A stretch of DNA of 11,399 nt. It comes from UBA12088 sp041920275. Its GTDB lineage: Bacteria; Patescibacteriota; Minisyncoccia; Phycocordibacterales; UBA12088. The position numbers and the translations under genes were made by a program. The stretch is from assembly GCA_041920275.1 (NCBI GenBank), contig JAYRSE010000028.1, positions 1-11,399 of the forward strand. Direction: 5' to 3'. The notes beneath the pieces are model-generated. The model saw only the letters and a program-made list of their open reading frames with translations, ran no database searches and was not told the origin of the DNA. Of the stretch, positions 4,953-11,399 are shown one piece after another. Within the stretch, counting starts at the first letter, position 1. Every line of letters begins with the position of its first letter.

Positions 4953-4990
4953 GAGGGGTATACGGTCTACGTGTACCCCTCTTCTTTTTA
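4953..4990 (+). terminator. Strong intrinsic terminator after the precursor gene
   Basis: GAGGGGTATAC (4953-4963) pairs with GTGTACCCCTC (4971-4981) with one wobble and a 7-nt loop, then TTCTTTTTA. It ends only 4 nt before the next start codon, so the downstream peptidase gene must rely on read-through or on its own, unseen promoter. Confidence 0.85.
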
Positions 4991-4994
4991 AGTC

Positions 4995-5663
4995 ATGGAG
5001 ACACCACAGCTCAACACAAATTTTGTTATTTTCCCCCCCATGGACGTTGAGGGCTTTGAGCTTATACAACCGTTCATTCGATTGGTCACATGGGAAAGGT
5101 TCACGGTACCAAGTACGCAGACAGAGATTCGGGAGCGGGTTATGAGCTTTCATAAAGAACAGGGGGAGCACATCGCACAGCATGTCAGGGACGTACGTAC
5201 GCTGTGGGAGAAGAAGGTAGGTAGTTTTATTCAGCTTGCACTCAAATACTTTCAGCCAGAAGATATTCCAAGAAAAGTTTACACATGTTACCCCACTGTG
5301 TGGCCACTCATCGCGCGCGATCCGGAGCGGGGGTATGTATCGTTCCCCATTACTGGGGGTGCAGAAAGTGCTTGTGCTGTGCTCGCTCACGAGTTTTTAC
5401 ATGAATTATTTTTTCATCACTTGCACCGAGTATATGGCGATACGATACATCTTGGGTCAAAGGCGATGTGGGATCTCTCGGAAGTCTTTAATGTGTTGAT
5501 GTTGAGTACCGAAGAATGGCAGAAAGTTTTCCCATTTGTGGTCAATGAATATGCTGAGCATCAGGAATTGCTTCAGACGCTGAAACCTGTTTTGGAGCAA
5601 TCGGACTCATTGGATGCATTTATCAATATCGCATTACGAAAATGTGGCGGAAGTAGCGCGTGA
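4995..5663 (+). CDS. Putative HExxH zinc metallopeptidase
   Basis: A 222-aa protein with an AHEFLHELFFHHLH helix. The HExxH zinc-binding motif is H132-E133-F-L-H136, and a candidate third ligand, E163, lies 27 residues on in WDLSEVF, which fits gluzincin spacing. Tyr, Trp and Pro-rich sequence precedes the helix (YTCYPTVWPLI, about residues 96-106). There is no signal peptide or membrane helix, so it is probably cytoplasmic. Following a radical SAM enzyme and a precursor gene, it is a candidate leader peptidase that frees the modified core, but this is inferred from position only. The ATG at 4995 has no Shine-Dalgarno sequence and sits 4 nt past the terminator tail; an in-frame ATG at 5040 also lacks one. 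The family is not recognised. The last residues (CGGSSA) end close to repeat copy B. Confidence 0.7.
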   Translation: METPQLNTNFVIFPPMDVEGFELIQPFIRLVTWERFTVPSTQTEIRERVMSFHKEQGEHIAQHVRDVRTLWEKKVGSFIQLALKYFQPEDIPRKVYTCYPTVWPLIARDPERGYVSFPITGGAESACAVLAHEFLHELFFHHLHRVYGDTIHLGSKAMWDLSEVFNVLMLSTEEWQKVFPFVVNEYAEHQELLQTLKPVLEQSDSLDAFINIALRKCGGSSA

Positions 5664-5683
5664 AATGACTTCATCTACCAAAA

Positions 5684-5937
5684 ACTCCCTAATTCCAGTT
5701 CCAACTGCGTCTACAATACCGCGCAAATGAAAGGTCCCCCTCCTGGGGGATTTTTCATTTGCGCGGTCGAGCGAGCAAACTGCTTTGCTCGCGTACGGGA
5801 CTTGAAAAGCGGAGCCATGTCCTGAGCAGCGCGAAGGACGGGCGAGCTCGGGTAGGAGCCACCCGCTAGAATTGGAGCGAGGTACGAGCGAACAATTCTG
5901 GCGAGGTGAGCTGACACCAAGTCTCGTCGACCGCGCA
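5684..5937 (+). repeat. Structured intergenic repeat, copy B
   Basis: Direct repeat of 2783-3028. The outer stem CGGGACTTG (5796-5804) with CAAGTCTCG (5918-5926) keeps pairing despite changes at both sides relative to copy A. The inner stem becomes CGCTAGAATTG/CAATTCTGGCG, a tolerated G-U. The most divergent part is the interior around 5815-5848. It begins 21 nt after the peptidase stop, so together with copy A it brackets the peptide cassette. Confidence 0.8.
5719..5766. terminator. Hairpin terminator in repeat copy B
   Basis: A 22-bp stem runs from CCGCGCAAATGAAAGG (from 5719) through CCCCC, around the loop tcct, to GGGGG and TTTTTCATTTGCGCGG (to 5766). It contains two G-U wobbles and no unpaired base. 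Relative to copy A, the central ATATG/CATAT pairing has become AAATG/CATTT, a compensatory change. It would terminate the peptidase transcript. Confidence 0.8.
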
Positions 5938-5950
5938 TTCACATCGACGT

Positions 5951-5982
5951 CAGAAATCCACCGCCTGTGCGGTGGATTTCTG
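5951..5982. other. Perfect hairpin after repeat B
   Basis: CAGAAATCCACCGC (5951-5964) and GCGGTGGATTTCTG (5969-5982) form a perfect 14-bp stem around the loop ctgt. No T tract follows. It occupies the same place relative to repeat B that the 3030-3075 hairpin has relative to repeat A. Confidence 0.65.
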
Positions 5983-5990
5983 CGTGGAGG

Positions 5991-5999
5991 TGGTAGACT
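5991..5999 (+). promoter_or_regulatory. Extended -10 promoter of the small membrane protein gene
   Basis: TGGTAGACT is a TGn-extended -10 element of the same type as before avd and at 7688-7696. It lies 14 nt before the ATG at 6014, implying a very short leader. Confidence 0.45.
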
Positions 6000-6013
6000 A
6001 CTATCAAAGTGAT

Positions 6014-6409
6014 ATGTCATATTCGGAAAGGCTCAACAAGTACCAAGACCGCATCCGCACCATCTGTAAGATACTGCTCGTATTGTGGATACTAGCACTT
6101 CCGTTTGCGGGCTTTGGTTTCGTATTTGGACTTGCAGGATCTACAGCACAGTACTTTGTGGTAATGGGTATTGGATATGCGGGTGTGTTGCTTGGTGGGG
6201 TAGCCACACTAGAAAAGGTGAAGTACTTTCCAGCAATGCTGGTCGCACTTGTGATATTGATTGCAGGCGTTATGCTGGATGCGCTATTTTGGAAGAAGCA
6301 TAATCGGCAATTATGTGAAGACATAAGAAGCAATCCGGCTTGTGTGGAAACCGAACATGGTTTTGACTGTCCTGGTTTCGTAACAGGTAGATCAATTTGT
6401 AGTGATTGA
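6014..6409 (+). CDS. Small three-helix membrane protein with Cys-containing tail
   Basis: A 131-aa hypothetical protein starting MSYSERLNKYQDRIRTI. Three hydrophobic segments lie at about residues 18-40 (KILLVLWILALPFAG...), 45-64 (YFVVMGIGYAGVLLGG...) and 71-91 (YFPAMLVALVILIAG...). A soluble C-terminal tail of about 38 residues holds four Cys (in CEDIRSNPAC, DCPG and SICSD), which could form disulfides if extracytoplasmic. The frame is open from a GTG at 5972 inside the preceding hairpin, but the promoter at 5991-5999 favours 6014. I do not recognise the family. A neighbouring minus-strand gene (6601-6930) also encodes a small three-helix protein, without obvious similarity. Confidence 0.6.
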   Translation: MSYSERLNKYQDRIRTICKILLVLWILALPFAGFGFVFGLAGSTAQYFVVMGIGYAGVLLGGVATLEKVKYFPAMLVALVILIAGVMLDALFWKKHNRQLCEDIRSNPACVETEHGFDCPGFVTGRSICSD

Positions 6410-6473
6410 TGGTGTAGTTGTGGACGCAGTCTTCCGTATCTCAGTTCCAATATCGTCCCATAGACCGCGCATA

Positions 6474-6528
6474 GAAAACACTCATATTTTGTATGGGTGT
6501 TTTCCGTCAAGCAACGGGGCGTTTGAAC
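6474..6528 (+). repeat. Terminator-like repeat, copy D2
   Basis: Second copy of 3235-3289. GAAAACACTCATA (6474-6486) pairs with TATGGGTGTTTTC (6492-6504), and the CCGTC...GTTTGAAC flank (6505-6528) keeps the same orientation as in D1. It lies between two convergent genes and could terminate both. The rest of the 6410-6600 gap shows no convincing gene. Confidence 0.75.
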
Positions 6529-6600
6529 CGGTATATTCACAACATATGCACGAACGAACAGTGCGATTACTTGCCAACATCCTCAGGGCGGATTACAGCA

Positions 6601-6930
6601 TCAAGTAAGCGAGCCCAGTAGTCCTATCCATATTGGTATCGGGAGGATGACACAGTATACGACCGTGCGTGCGGCGGCATGCACGTTCTTGTTGTACAGG
6701 TAGACACCGAGTAGATAGCACACTGTTGGAATAAAGGATGATACGAATATGGCAAACTGAACTACCTTTAGAGCGGTATCGGGTTCATAGATCGTGGCAA
6801 TTCCAAAGCCAGATATGATTGCGAGGGTATATGTCGCTGGCTTGTATAGAGATCCCAACCAACTGAGGTGTGCATATGTCCGACGTACGTCAGTAGAAGC
6901 GCCTTCATACGGCGCCGTGAGATCGAACAC
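6601..6930 (-). CDS. Small hypothetical membrane protein
   Basis: A 109-aa protein with three hydrophobic segments at about residues 30-48 (KPATYTLAIISGFGIATIY), 56-79 (VVQFAIFVSSFIPTVC...) and 86-108 (AARTVVYCVILPIPIW...). The only in-frame start is a GTG at 6930, with no ribosome binding site and an in-frame stop shortly upstream. An ATG at 6961 in another frame (MKDLLFRQITSVRSHGAV, ending at 6905) overlaps it, so a frameshift near the 5' end is possible. It follows pyrH on the same strand after 35 nt and may be co-transcribed with it. Function unknown. Confidence 0.5.
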   Translation of the reverse strand: MFDLTAPYEGASTDVRRTYAHLSWLGSLYKPATYTLAIISGFGIATIYEPDTALKVVQFAIFVSSFIPTVCYLLGVYLYNKNVHAAARTVVYCVILPIPIWIGLLGSLT

Positions 6931-6965
6931 TTGTGATCTGACGAAACAGAAGGTCTTTCATATGC

Positions 6966-7655
6966 TCACGATATTCGCGTCCCCGCAAACTTTTCCCCGG
7001 CCATGTACTTCTCCACTTGCTTGAGTTTGGCACCGTTTATGATGGCGACCTCCATGCCGCACTTCTGGGCTTCTCGAGCCGCCACGGGGTCGAAGGGAGC
7101 GGAAAGGCCCGGGTCCCAGTGATCGGGCAGGAGTGCACGGAAGGAGGGCCAGTCGATGTTCTTGATCGGCTGCGCATTCTTGTATGCATGAGGATCTTTG
7201 TCATACGCGTAGTCGATGTTCGAAAGGTTGATGAGTTTTTTTGCACCGAGATGCGCCGCGATCTGCACCGCACGCAGGTCGGTGGAAGCGCCGGGGCGAT
7301 ACCCCGCAGCAACGATGAGTTTTGCAGATGATGGGACGTCCAGCACCTCGTCGGGATTGGTGATGATGACCGGATGCGCAATGTCGCGGAAAATGGTCCG
7401 CAGAAGATGGCCGTTCAGACGGGTGGCATGCAGACCGAGCCAGTCGAGGTCGTCGGGGGTGAGCGTGCTCACCTTACCCGCGGCATCTTGGTACCGCCGA
7501 GCGGTCTTTCCTCCGCCGGTAATAATGGCAAACCGCTTACCAGTAGCGACTTGCTCAAACACAAACTTTTTAAACCGCTTCAAAAAAGCGACATCGATCT
7601 GATCGGGTACAATGAGCGACCCGCCGACTGATATGACGATTGTTTCGGTGTTCAT
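6966..7655 (-). CDS. pyrH: UMP kinase, archaeal-type amino acid kinase family
   Basis: A 229-aa amino-acid-kinase-fold protein that phosphorylates UMP to UDP in pyrimidine nucleotide synthesis. Visible motifs are SVGGSLI (residues 9-15) and ITGGGKTARRY (45-55) for phosphate binding, LHATRLNGHLL (75-85), GYRPGASTD (118-126) at the UMP site, LSNIDYAYDKDP (144-155) for ATP binding, and PFDPVAA (187-193). The short length and the GGGKTARRY plus YDKDP pattern resemble archaeal UMP kinases more than the usual bacterial PyrH, as is often seen in CPR genomes. The ATG at 7655 follows a TATAGT -10 box by 7 nt, so the mRNA is probably leaderless. The gene is divergent from the KPVIYLYP-domain gene, with 49 bp between starts. 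Confidence 0.85.
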   Translation of the reverse strand: MNTETIVISVGGSLIVPDQIDVAFLKRFKKFVFEQVATGKRFAIITGGGKTARRYQDAAGKVSTLTPDDLDWLGLHATRLNGHLLRTIFRDIAHPVIITNPDEVLDVPSSAKLIVAAGYRPGASTDLRAVQIAAHLGAKKLINLSNIDYAYDKDPHAYKNAQPIKNIDWPSFRALLPDHWDPGLSAPFDPVAAREAQKCGMEVAIINGAKLKQVEKYMAGEKFAGTRIS

Positions 7656-7662
7656 GTGGGTA

Positions 7663-7668
7663 ACTATA
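7663..7668 (-). promoter_or_regulatory. -10 box of pyrH, leaderless spacing
   Basis: The minus strand reads TATAGT, ending 7 nt before the pyrH ATG. Transcription would begin at or next to the start codon. Confidence 0.5.
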
Positions 7669-7687
7669 CCTCAGGAATGTGTGGGTG

Positions 7688-7696
7688 TGCTAGACT
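7688..7696 (+). promoter_or_regulatory. Extended -10 promoter of the KPVIYLYP-domain gene
   Basis: TGCTAGACT is a TGn-extended -10 element ending 8 nt before the ATG at 7705. It lies back to back with the pyrH -10 box in a 49-bp divergent intergenic region. Confidence 0.5.
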
Positions 7697-7704
7697 GAAG
7701 GCGT

Positions 7705-8655
7705 ATGCGCGCAGGTGAGCAGCAAGCGACGACGTTACAGCAAGATCATTCCGATATGCCCCAAGGTAAACGGCCGATCAATCAGACGTTTCGTTTCATT
7801 CGGACATTGGGCGTCGCGCTGACCGCTCTGAATATCCTTGCAGTAGGCGTACCATTGTCACTTGGTTTGATCCGGAATATAAACTTGTTTGACCGTGTCG
7901 GGCAGTTTTCACTTGCAAAAGTCATGGTGTTTCCATCCTTTGTGGTGGGTGTTGGTCTATGCATCCTTGCGCTTATTGCGTTTATCATGCAAAAGAGGTT
8001 ATATGTTGGGACACTGTTGCGGTGGGGCATTGCCGTAAGTGCTACATCATTCACTTCGTGGGTCATCGTCTCGTTACTTACGACCGTGGTGGCTAAACCC
8101 GTCATCTACCTCTACCCGGAAGTTACCACCGACGTCACCGTACAGCTCGACTACGACGGCACGCTCATTGCCGACTACCCACCGTATGACACCAAGATCG
8201 GTGGTTGGCGCGTGACCGCACAACCCGACAGTACCCTTACCAATCACGCCGACGGCAAGGAGTACAGCTACCTCTTCTGGGAAGGAGAACCACGCATACC
8301 TACAGATTGGGATCTCTCGACCGGCTTTGTGGTCGCGGGAAGTGACACGCGCGAGTTCCTGCAGGAGAAGCTCGCCGACATCGGCCTGACGCCCAAAGAG
8401 TACAACGAGTTCATTGTATACTGGTACCCGAAAATGAAGGATAATGCGTACAACCTCATCCATTTCGCAGGTGAGCAGTATACCGACACCGCGCCGCTTA
8501 CGATCACTCCCGTACCCGACTCCATGCTTCGCGTCTTCATGGTCTACAAGTCACTTACACATTCGCTCGATATCCCCCCGCAAACATTTACCCCCTTCAC
8601 TCGGACCGGCTTTACCGTCGTGGAGTGGGGTGGGGCGGAGGCATACTCCTTATGA
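7705..8655 (+). CDS. Membrane protein with KPVIYLYP domain
   Basis: A 316-aa conserved hypothetical protein. Three hydrophobic segments lie at about residues 36-56, 75-95 and 107-128. Straight after the third comes KPVIYLYP (131-138), followed by VTVQLDYDGTL, YPPYDTKIGGWRVTAQPD (about 158-175) and YLFWEGE (about 189-195). This domain recurs in CPR and some other bacterial proteins as an extracytoplasmic or beta-rich unit; I know of no assigned function. The C-terminal part (FIVYWYPKMKDNAYNLIHF; RVFMVYKSL) continues it. It is probably anchored by the N-terminal helices with the domain outside. The ATG at 7705 fits leaderless spacing; an ATG at 7756 is an alternative. It ends 10 nt before the next gene, so an operon is likely. 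Confidence 0.7.
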   Translation: MRAGEQQATTLQQDHSDMPQGKRPINQTFRFIRTLGVALTALNILAVGVPLSLGLIRNINLFDRVGQFSLAKVMVFPSFVVGVGLCILALIAFIMQKRLYVGTLLRWGIAVSATSFTSWVIVSLLTTVVAKPVIYLYPEVTTDVTVQLDYDGTLIADYPPYDTKIGGWRVTAQPDSTLTNHADGKEYSYLFWEGEPRIPTDWDLSTGFVVAGSDTREFLQEKLADIGLTPKEYNEFIVYWYPKMKDNAYNLIHFAGEQYTDTAPLTITPVPDSMLRVFMVYKSLTHSLDIPPQTFTPFTRTGFTVVEWGGAEAYSL

Positions 8656-8665
8656 GTGAAATGGT

Positions 8666-9439
8666 ATGAGTGGGGTATTCTTGGATCACATGTTTTCACA
8701 ACCATTATTCGGGAGAACTGTACAAACGGTATTCACCACACTGTTTGCTCTCATGTGCATGGTGGGTGCTCCCGATGTGCTTGAGGCGCGATGCCTTTCG
8801 GAATCTTTGACAATCGTATCATCTGCACGGTCGGTAGTTCCGGTCGCAACGATTTGTATCGAAGCGGGGGGAACCCTGCAGGCACCTATCAAGCCGGAAG
8901 GTGGTGGGCCGGTGTGCGGTGGCGGTGTCGGTTCCGGAGACGAGTGGCCCGAACTAGCGGGTGGTGGGGTGAATGTATGGCATATCTCCAATGCGAAAGG
9001 TGAAATGTGGCGCTTCGAGGTTTACTCGAATGCCAGCGTCGAGCCGAGCGTGGTGTGCACTCTGCAAGGATGCAGCAAGACCGATGTGCCGATCGTCGTG
9101 CCGACGATACCGCGTGATGAAGCGCTGATCGTAAAGCTCGGGGACCTCTTCTTCGCCATTGGAAGAATACTGCTTTTCGTACCCGAATACCTGCGAGCAG
9201 CGATGGTCTTTGCGGGAATTGCGGCAGTGCTGGTGCTCCCCCCTATCGTTGCAGTATTCCTGGCGCGCGGTCTCTCCGTGCTCGGTGTGCGACTCTACCT
9301 GAAGTACGGTAAACCGACATTGTTCGATCATGCAAAGTTCGTGAGACGCATCCGCACCCCCGTCGAGTTCATTTTCTGCATGGGGGCATACTTCTTCATG
9401 CTCATTGTACTGATCGTCGCCGGTATGCCACGCTGCTGA
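8666..9439 (+). CDS. Hypothetical secreted-domain membrane protein
   Basis: A 257-aa protein. A hydrophobic N-terminal segment (about residues 19-35) ending near LEARC looks like a signal anchor or signal peptide. A Gly-rich, Cys-containing region follows (GGGPVCGGGVGSGDEWPELAGGG, C43, C64, C84, C131, C136). Two or three C-terminal helices come at about 158-173, 178-200 and 235-253. The topology suggests an extracytoplasmic middle region. An ATG at 8690 would also give a good signal sequence, so the start is uncertain. It follows the KPVIYLYP gene after 10 nt and precedes the DUF2207 gene, with which it may share envelope work. No family recognised. Confidence 0.6.
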   Translation: MSGVFLDHMFSQPLFGRTVQTVFTTLFALMCMVGAPDVLEARCLSESLTIVSSARSVVPVATICIEAGGTLQAPIKPEGGGPVCGGGVGSGDEWPELAGGGVNVWHISNAKGEMWRFEVYSNASVEPSVVCTLQGCSKTDVPIVVPTIPRDEALIVKLGDLFFAIGRILLFVPEYLRAAMVFAGIAAVLVLPPIVAVFLARGLSVLGVRLYLKYGKPTLFDHAKFVRRIRTPVEFIFCMGAYFFMLIVLIVAGMPRC

Positions 9440-9500
9440 CACGCACGGCACGGCGTGGTCGTTTTTCGGTCTGGCTGTGCACTGCGCACCCAAAATAGCG

Positions 9501-9506
9501 TATACT
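9501..9506 (+). promoter_or_regulatory. -10 box of the DUF2207 gene, leaderless spacing
   Basis: TATACT ends 7 nt before the ATG at 9514, the same geometry as at avd and pyrH. No clear -35 box was found. Confidence 0.5.
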
Positions 9507-9513
9507 GTAGTGC

Positions 9514-11277
9514 ATGCCGGCCAGATATTTCGCACTGCTGGGTATCTTTTTTTGCGCGTTTGGTTTCGTGTACGCTGAGGAGGAGACCATCCCCACCTTT
9601 GACGCACGCTTGACGGTGCAGAGCGACCGGCGCGTCGAGGTGAAAGAAAAGATCGTCTACGACTTCAAGGACCGCGAACGCCACGGCATCTACCGCGTGA
9701 TCCCCTACAGTTATCAGGCGAAGACCGCCACCTACGAAGCGCGCATCAGCTCCGTCATGGTCTATGATGGCGAGGGAAACCCGCTCCCGTTCATCGAGAG
9801 CAAGGGCAACGGCGAGCTCACGCTGAAGATCGGCGACCCCGAGGCGGTGGTGTCGGGCGTTAAGACCTATGTGCTTTCGTATGTGGTCGAAGGGCCGTTC
9901 CTCTTTTTTCCCGAACAGGACGAGTTCTACTGGAACGTGACCGGTGTGTGGCAGAACGGCATCGGCGAAGCGAACGTTCTCATCGATCTGCCGGTGGGTG
10001 CGCAGGTCACCGATGCGACTTGCTTTCGCGGTATTGCCGATGAAAAGCGCACCTGTGAAGAGGGAGAGCGCCTGCTGAACGATCGGCAGGCCGGCTACCG
10101 CGCGAGCGCGAGCGACCTTGCGTCCGGCGAGGGCCTCGCGGTCGCCGTTATCTTTCCGAAGGGGGTGATAGCGCACGCGGAGAAACCGTGGAACGGCGAA
10201 CGCTCGCTCGGGGCGCGACTTGCCGCACTGCCGTATGCGGAGCGTCTGTCACTTTTGCCCACGCTCGTGCCGCTCATCGTGTTGGGGTACTTGGGGAGCG
10301 TGTGGTACCTGCGCGTGCGCGATCCGCTCAAGTGTGTGCGCGTTCCGCGTGTCGAGACGCCACCCGAGGGGCTTTCGCCCGCGCTTGCGGGTGTCGTGTA
10401 TCGAGAAGGCATCGGTCCGCGCGATATAGCGGCCGAGTTGGTGCAACTTGCGGTGGAGGGGCATTTGCGGATCCATCGGGTCGATCGTACGGACGAACGA
10501 GTGTGTACGACCGACCATATCTTGGAATGCGTGAACACCGAGCGTCCCACGGACCCTTTGCACGCCCTCATGCTCGAACGGTTGTTCGTTCCCGCACACC
10601 TCAAAACTGAGCGGGTCGGTGCGCGGGATGTGCGCGGCGTTTCGCTCGCAACATTGTATGGTGTATCACAAACGGTGTACGACGCCGTTGTGGATCGTCT
10701 GTACGAAGAGGTGGTCTCGCGCGGGTATGTCTTCGAGCGACCCGAGGCGGTCCGCAGGCGGTACTACTTCTTCGGAGCGAGTATGGGTGTGCTTGGTGGC
10801 GGTGCGTACGGTTTCGGTTTCGCCGCATTCGGTGTTGCGATGTGCGTGCTTGGTGTCGCGGGTATCCTGGCGGGGCGGTACATGCCGATGCAGACGACCA
10901 CGGGAGTACGCCTGCGACGATCGTTCGAAGGGTTTCGCCGGCATCTGGAAACGCGCGAGGCAAGTATCGATCAAGTGGAAGCGGGGCCTCAATACGCCCG
11001 CTACCTGCCGTATGCGATCGCACTTGACGTCGATCGTGCGTGGGCCGTGCGGTACGCTGCGCTTGCAAGCGATGCGGTCGAGTGGTTCACCCGAGATGCT
11101 TCGAGCGCGGCGGGAGAAGTGACGGTTTCGTCGCTTGTCCACGCGTTCTCGAATGATGTGCAAGCGGTCTTTGCGTGCTCAGTCGGAGCAACACCGAGAC
11201 TTGAAGCGTCGGACCGTGTCGAACATCCGAGTGAGGTGAAGGACGAACATGAACAAGCTAACCGTCGTGATCTATGA
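9514..11277 (+). CDS. DUF2207 family membrane protein
   Basis: A 587-aa predicted membrane protein. A signal peptide (about residues 1-21, ending FGFVYA) leads to an extracytoplasmic domain with the family hallmark RHGIYRVIPYSY (about 57-68). A transmembrane helix follows at about 243-263 (LSLLPTLVPLIVLGYLGSVWYL). A cytoplasmic winged-helix-like part with EGIGPRDIAAELVQLAVEGHL (about 296-315) comes next, then a Gly-rich hydrophobic pair of helices at about 414-453, and a conserved C-terminal segment with RRSFEGFRRHLE and YARYLPYAIALDVDRAW. Length and domain order are normal for the family. Function is unknown. The stop codon overlaps the ATG of murI by 4 nt (ATGA), implying translational coupling. 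This end of the window looks more GC-rich than the DGR and peptide regions. Confidence 0.85.
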   Translation: MPARYFALLGIFFCAFGFVYAEEETIPTFDARLTVQSDRRVEVKEKIVYDFKDRERHGIYRVIPYSYQAKTATYEARISSVMVYDGEGNPLPFIESKGNGELTLKIGDPEAVVSGVKTYVLSYVVEGPFLFFPEQDEFYWNVTGVWQNGIGEANVLIDLPVGAQVTDATCFRGIADEKRTCEEGERLLNDRQAGYRASASDLASGEGLAVAVIFPKGVIAHAEKPWNGERSLGARLAALPYAERLSLLPTLVPLIVLGYLGSVWYLRVRDPLKCVRVPRVETPPEGLSPALAGVVYREGIGPRDIAAELVQLAVEGHLRIHRVDRTDERVCTTDHILECVNTERPTDPLHALMLERLFVPAHLKTERVGARDVRGVSLATLYGVSQTVYDAVVDRLYEEVVSRGYVFERPEAVRRRYYFFGASMGVLGGGAYGFGFAAFGVAMCVLGVAGILAGRYMPMQTTTGVRLRRSFEGFRRHLETREASIDQVEAGPQYARYLPYAIALDVDRAWAVRYAALASDAVEWFTRDASSAAGEVTVSSLVHAFSNDVQAVFACSVGATPRLEASDRVEHPSEVKDEHEQANRRDL

Positions 11278-11399
11278 TCGGCATCTTTGACTCGGGTTCG
11301 GGCGGCTTGTCGGTGCTGAAGGCGCTGCGGGATCGTGCGCCGCGGGCGGACGTGCTCTATTTCGGCGATCTCAAGAATGCACCGTACGGCGGAAAGACC
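11274..11399 (+). CDS. murI: Glutamate racemase, 5' part
   Basis: The first 42 residues, MIGIFDSGSGGLSVL followed by YFGDLKNAPYGGKT, match the N-terminus of glutamate racemase. The conserved FDSGxGGLxVL and the D-x-x-x-x-PYG motif of the substrate pocket are both present. The enzyme makes D-glutamate for peptidoglycan. The gene runs off the window, so the catalytic Cys residues cannot be checked. It overlaps the DUF2207 stop codon by 4 nt. Confidence 0.88.
   Translation, partial: MIGIFDSGSGGLSVLKALRDRAPRADVLYFGDLKNAPYGGKT

Noticed and set aside
5634..6020. Minus-strand frames over repeat B that resemble those over repeat A
   Set aside because: The similarity comes from the DNA repeat; there are no start signals or protein-like features.
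6402..6608. 68-residue plus-strand frame between the two small membrane protein genes
   Set aside because: It spans the D2 terminator hairpin and has no ribosome binding site or promoter.

Overview
The window looks like a chromosomal segment of a Candidate Phyla Radiation (Patescibacteria) bacterium. The clues are an archaeal-type UMP kinase, a DUF2207 membrane protein overlapping murI, a membrane protein with a KPVIYLYP domain, several apparently leaderless genes, and a compact diversity-generating retroelement (DGR). This assignment is an inference from gene content; no rRNA gene is present to fix it.

Left region (184-2711): a complete DGR. A target protein gene ends in a variable repeat (VR, 736-852). 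Downstream lie a hairpin, a VR-TR spacer with a candidate promoter and a 14-bp palindrome, the template repeat (TR, 1198-1314), an intrinsic terminator, an accessory avd gene on the opposite strand, and a DGR-type reverse transcriptase with LGxxxSQ and YADD motifs. VR and TR differ at 14 of the 25 adenines in the TR but at only 2 of its 92 other bases, which is the signature of adenine-directed mutagenic retrohoming. avd and the RT gene are head to head with overlapping 5' ends, next to a 13-G tract.

Middle region (2712-6600): a small cassette that looks like an undescribed ribosomally made, modified peptide (RiPP) system. A consensus-like promoter overlapped by an inverted-repeat operator drives a radical SAM/SPASM enzyme with a C-terminal MftB/PqqD-like domain. 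A 59-aa precursor candidate with the core CYCNCGCAC follows, then a strong terminator, then a HEFLH putative metallopeptidase. The cassette is bracketed by direct copies of a structured intergenic repeat of about 250 bp (2783-3028 and 5684-5937) whose helices show compensatory changes. Further hairpins, a related element and a pair of terminator-like repeats lie around it. Most of these hairpins follow a CCGCGCA motif. Two small three-helix membrane proteins come next.

Right region (6966-11399): core-type genes. A UMP kinase on the minus strand is divergent from a run of plus-strand genes: the KPVIYLYP-domain membrane protein, a hypothetical membrane protein, the DUF2207 protein and the start of glutamate racemase (murI), which runs off the window. 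Several genes have a TANACT-like -10 box 7-8 nt before the start codon, implying leaderless mRNAs.
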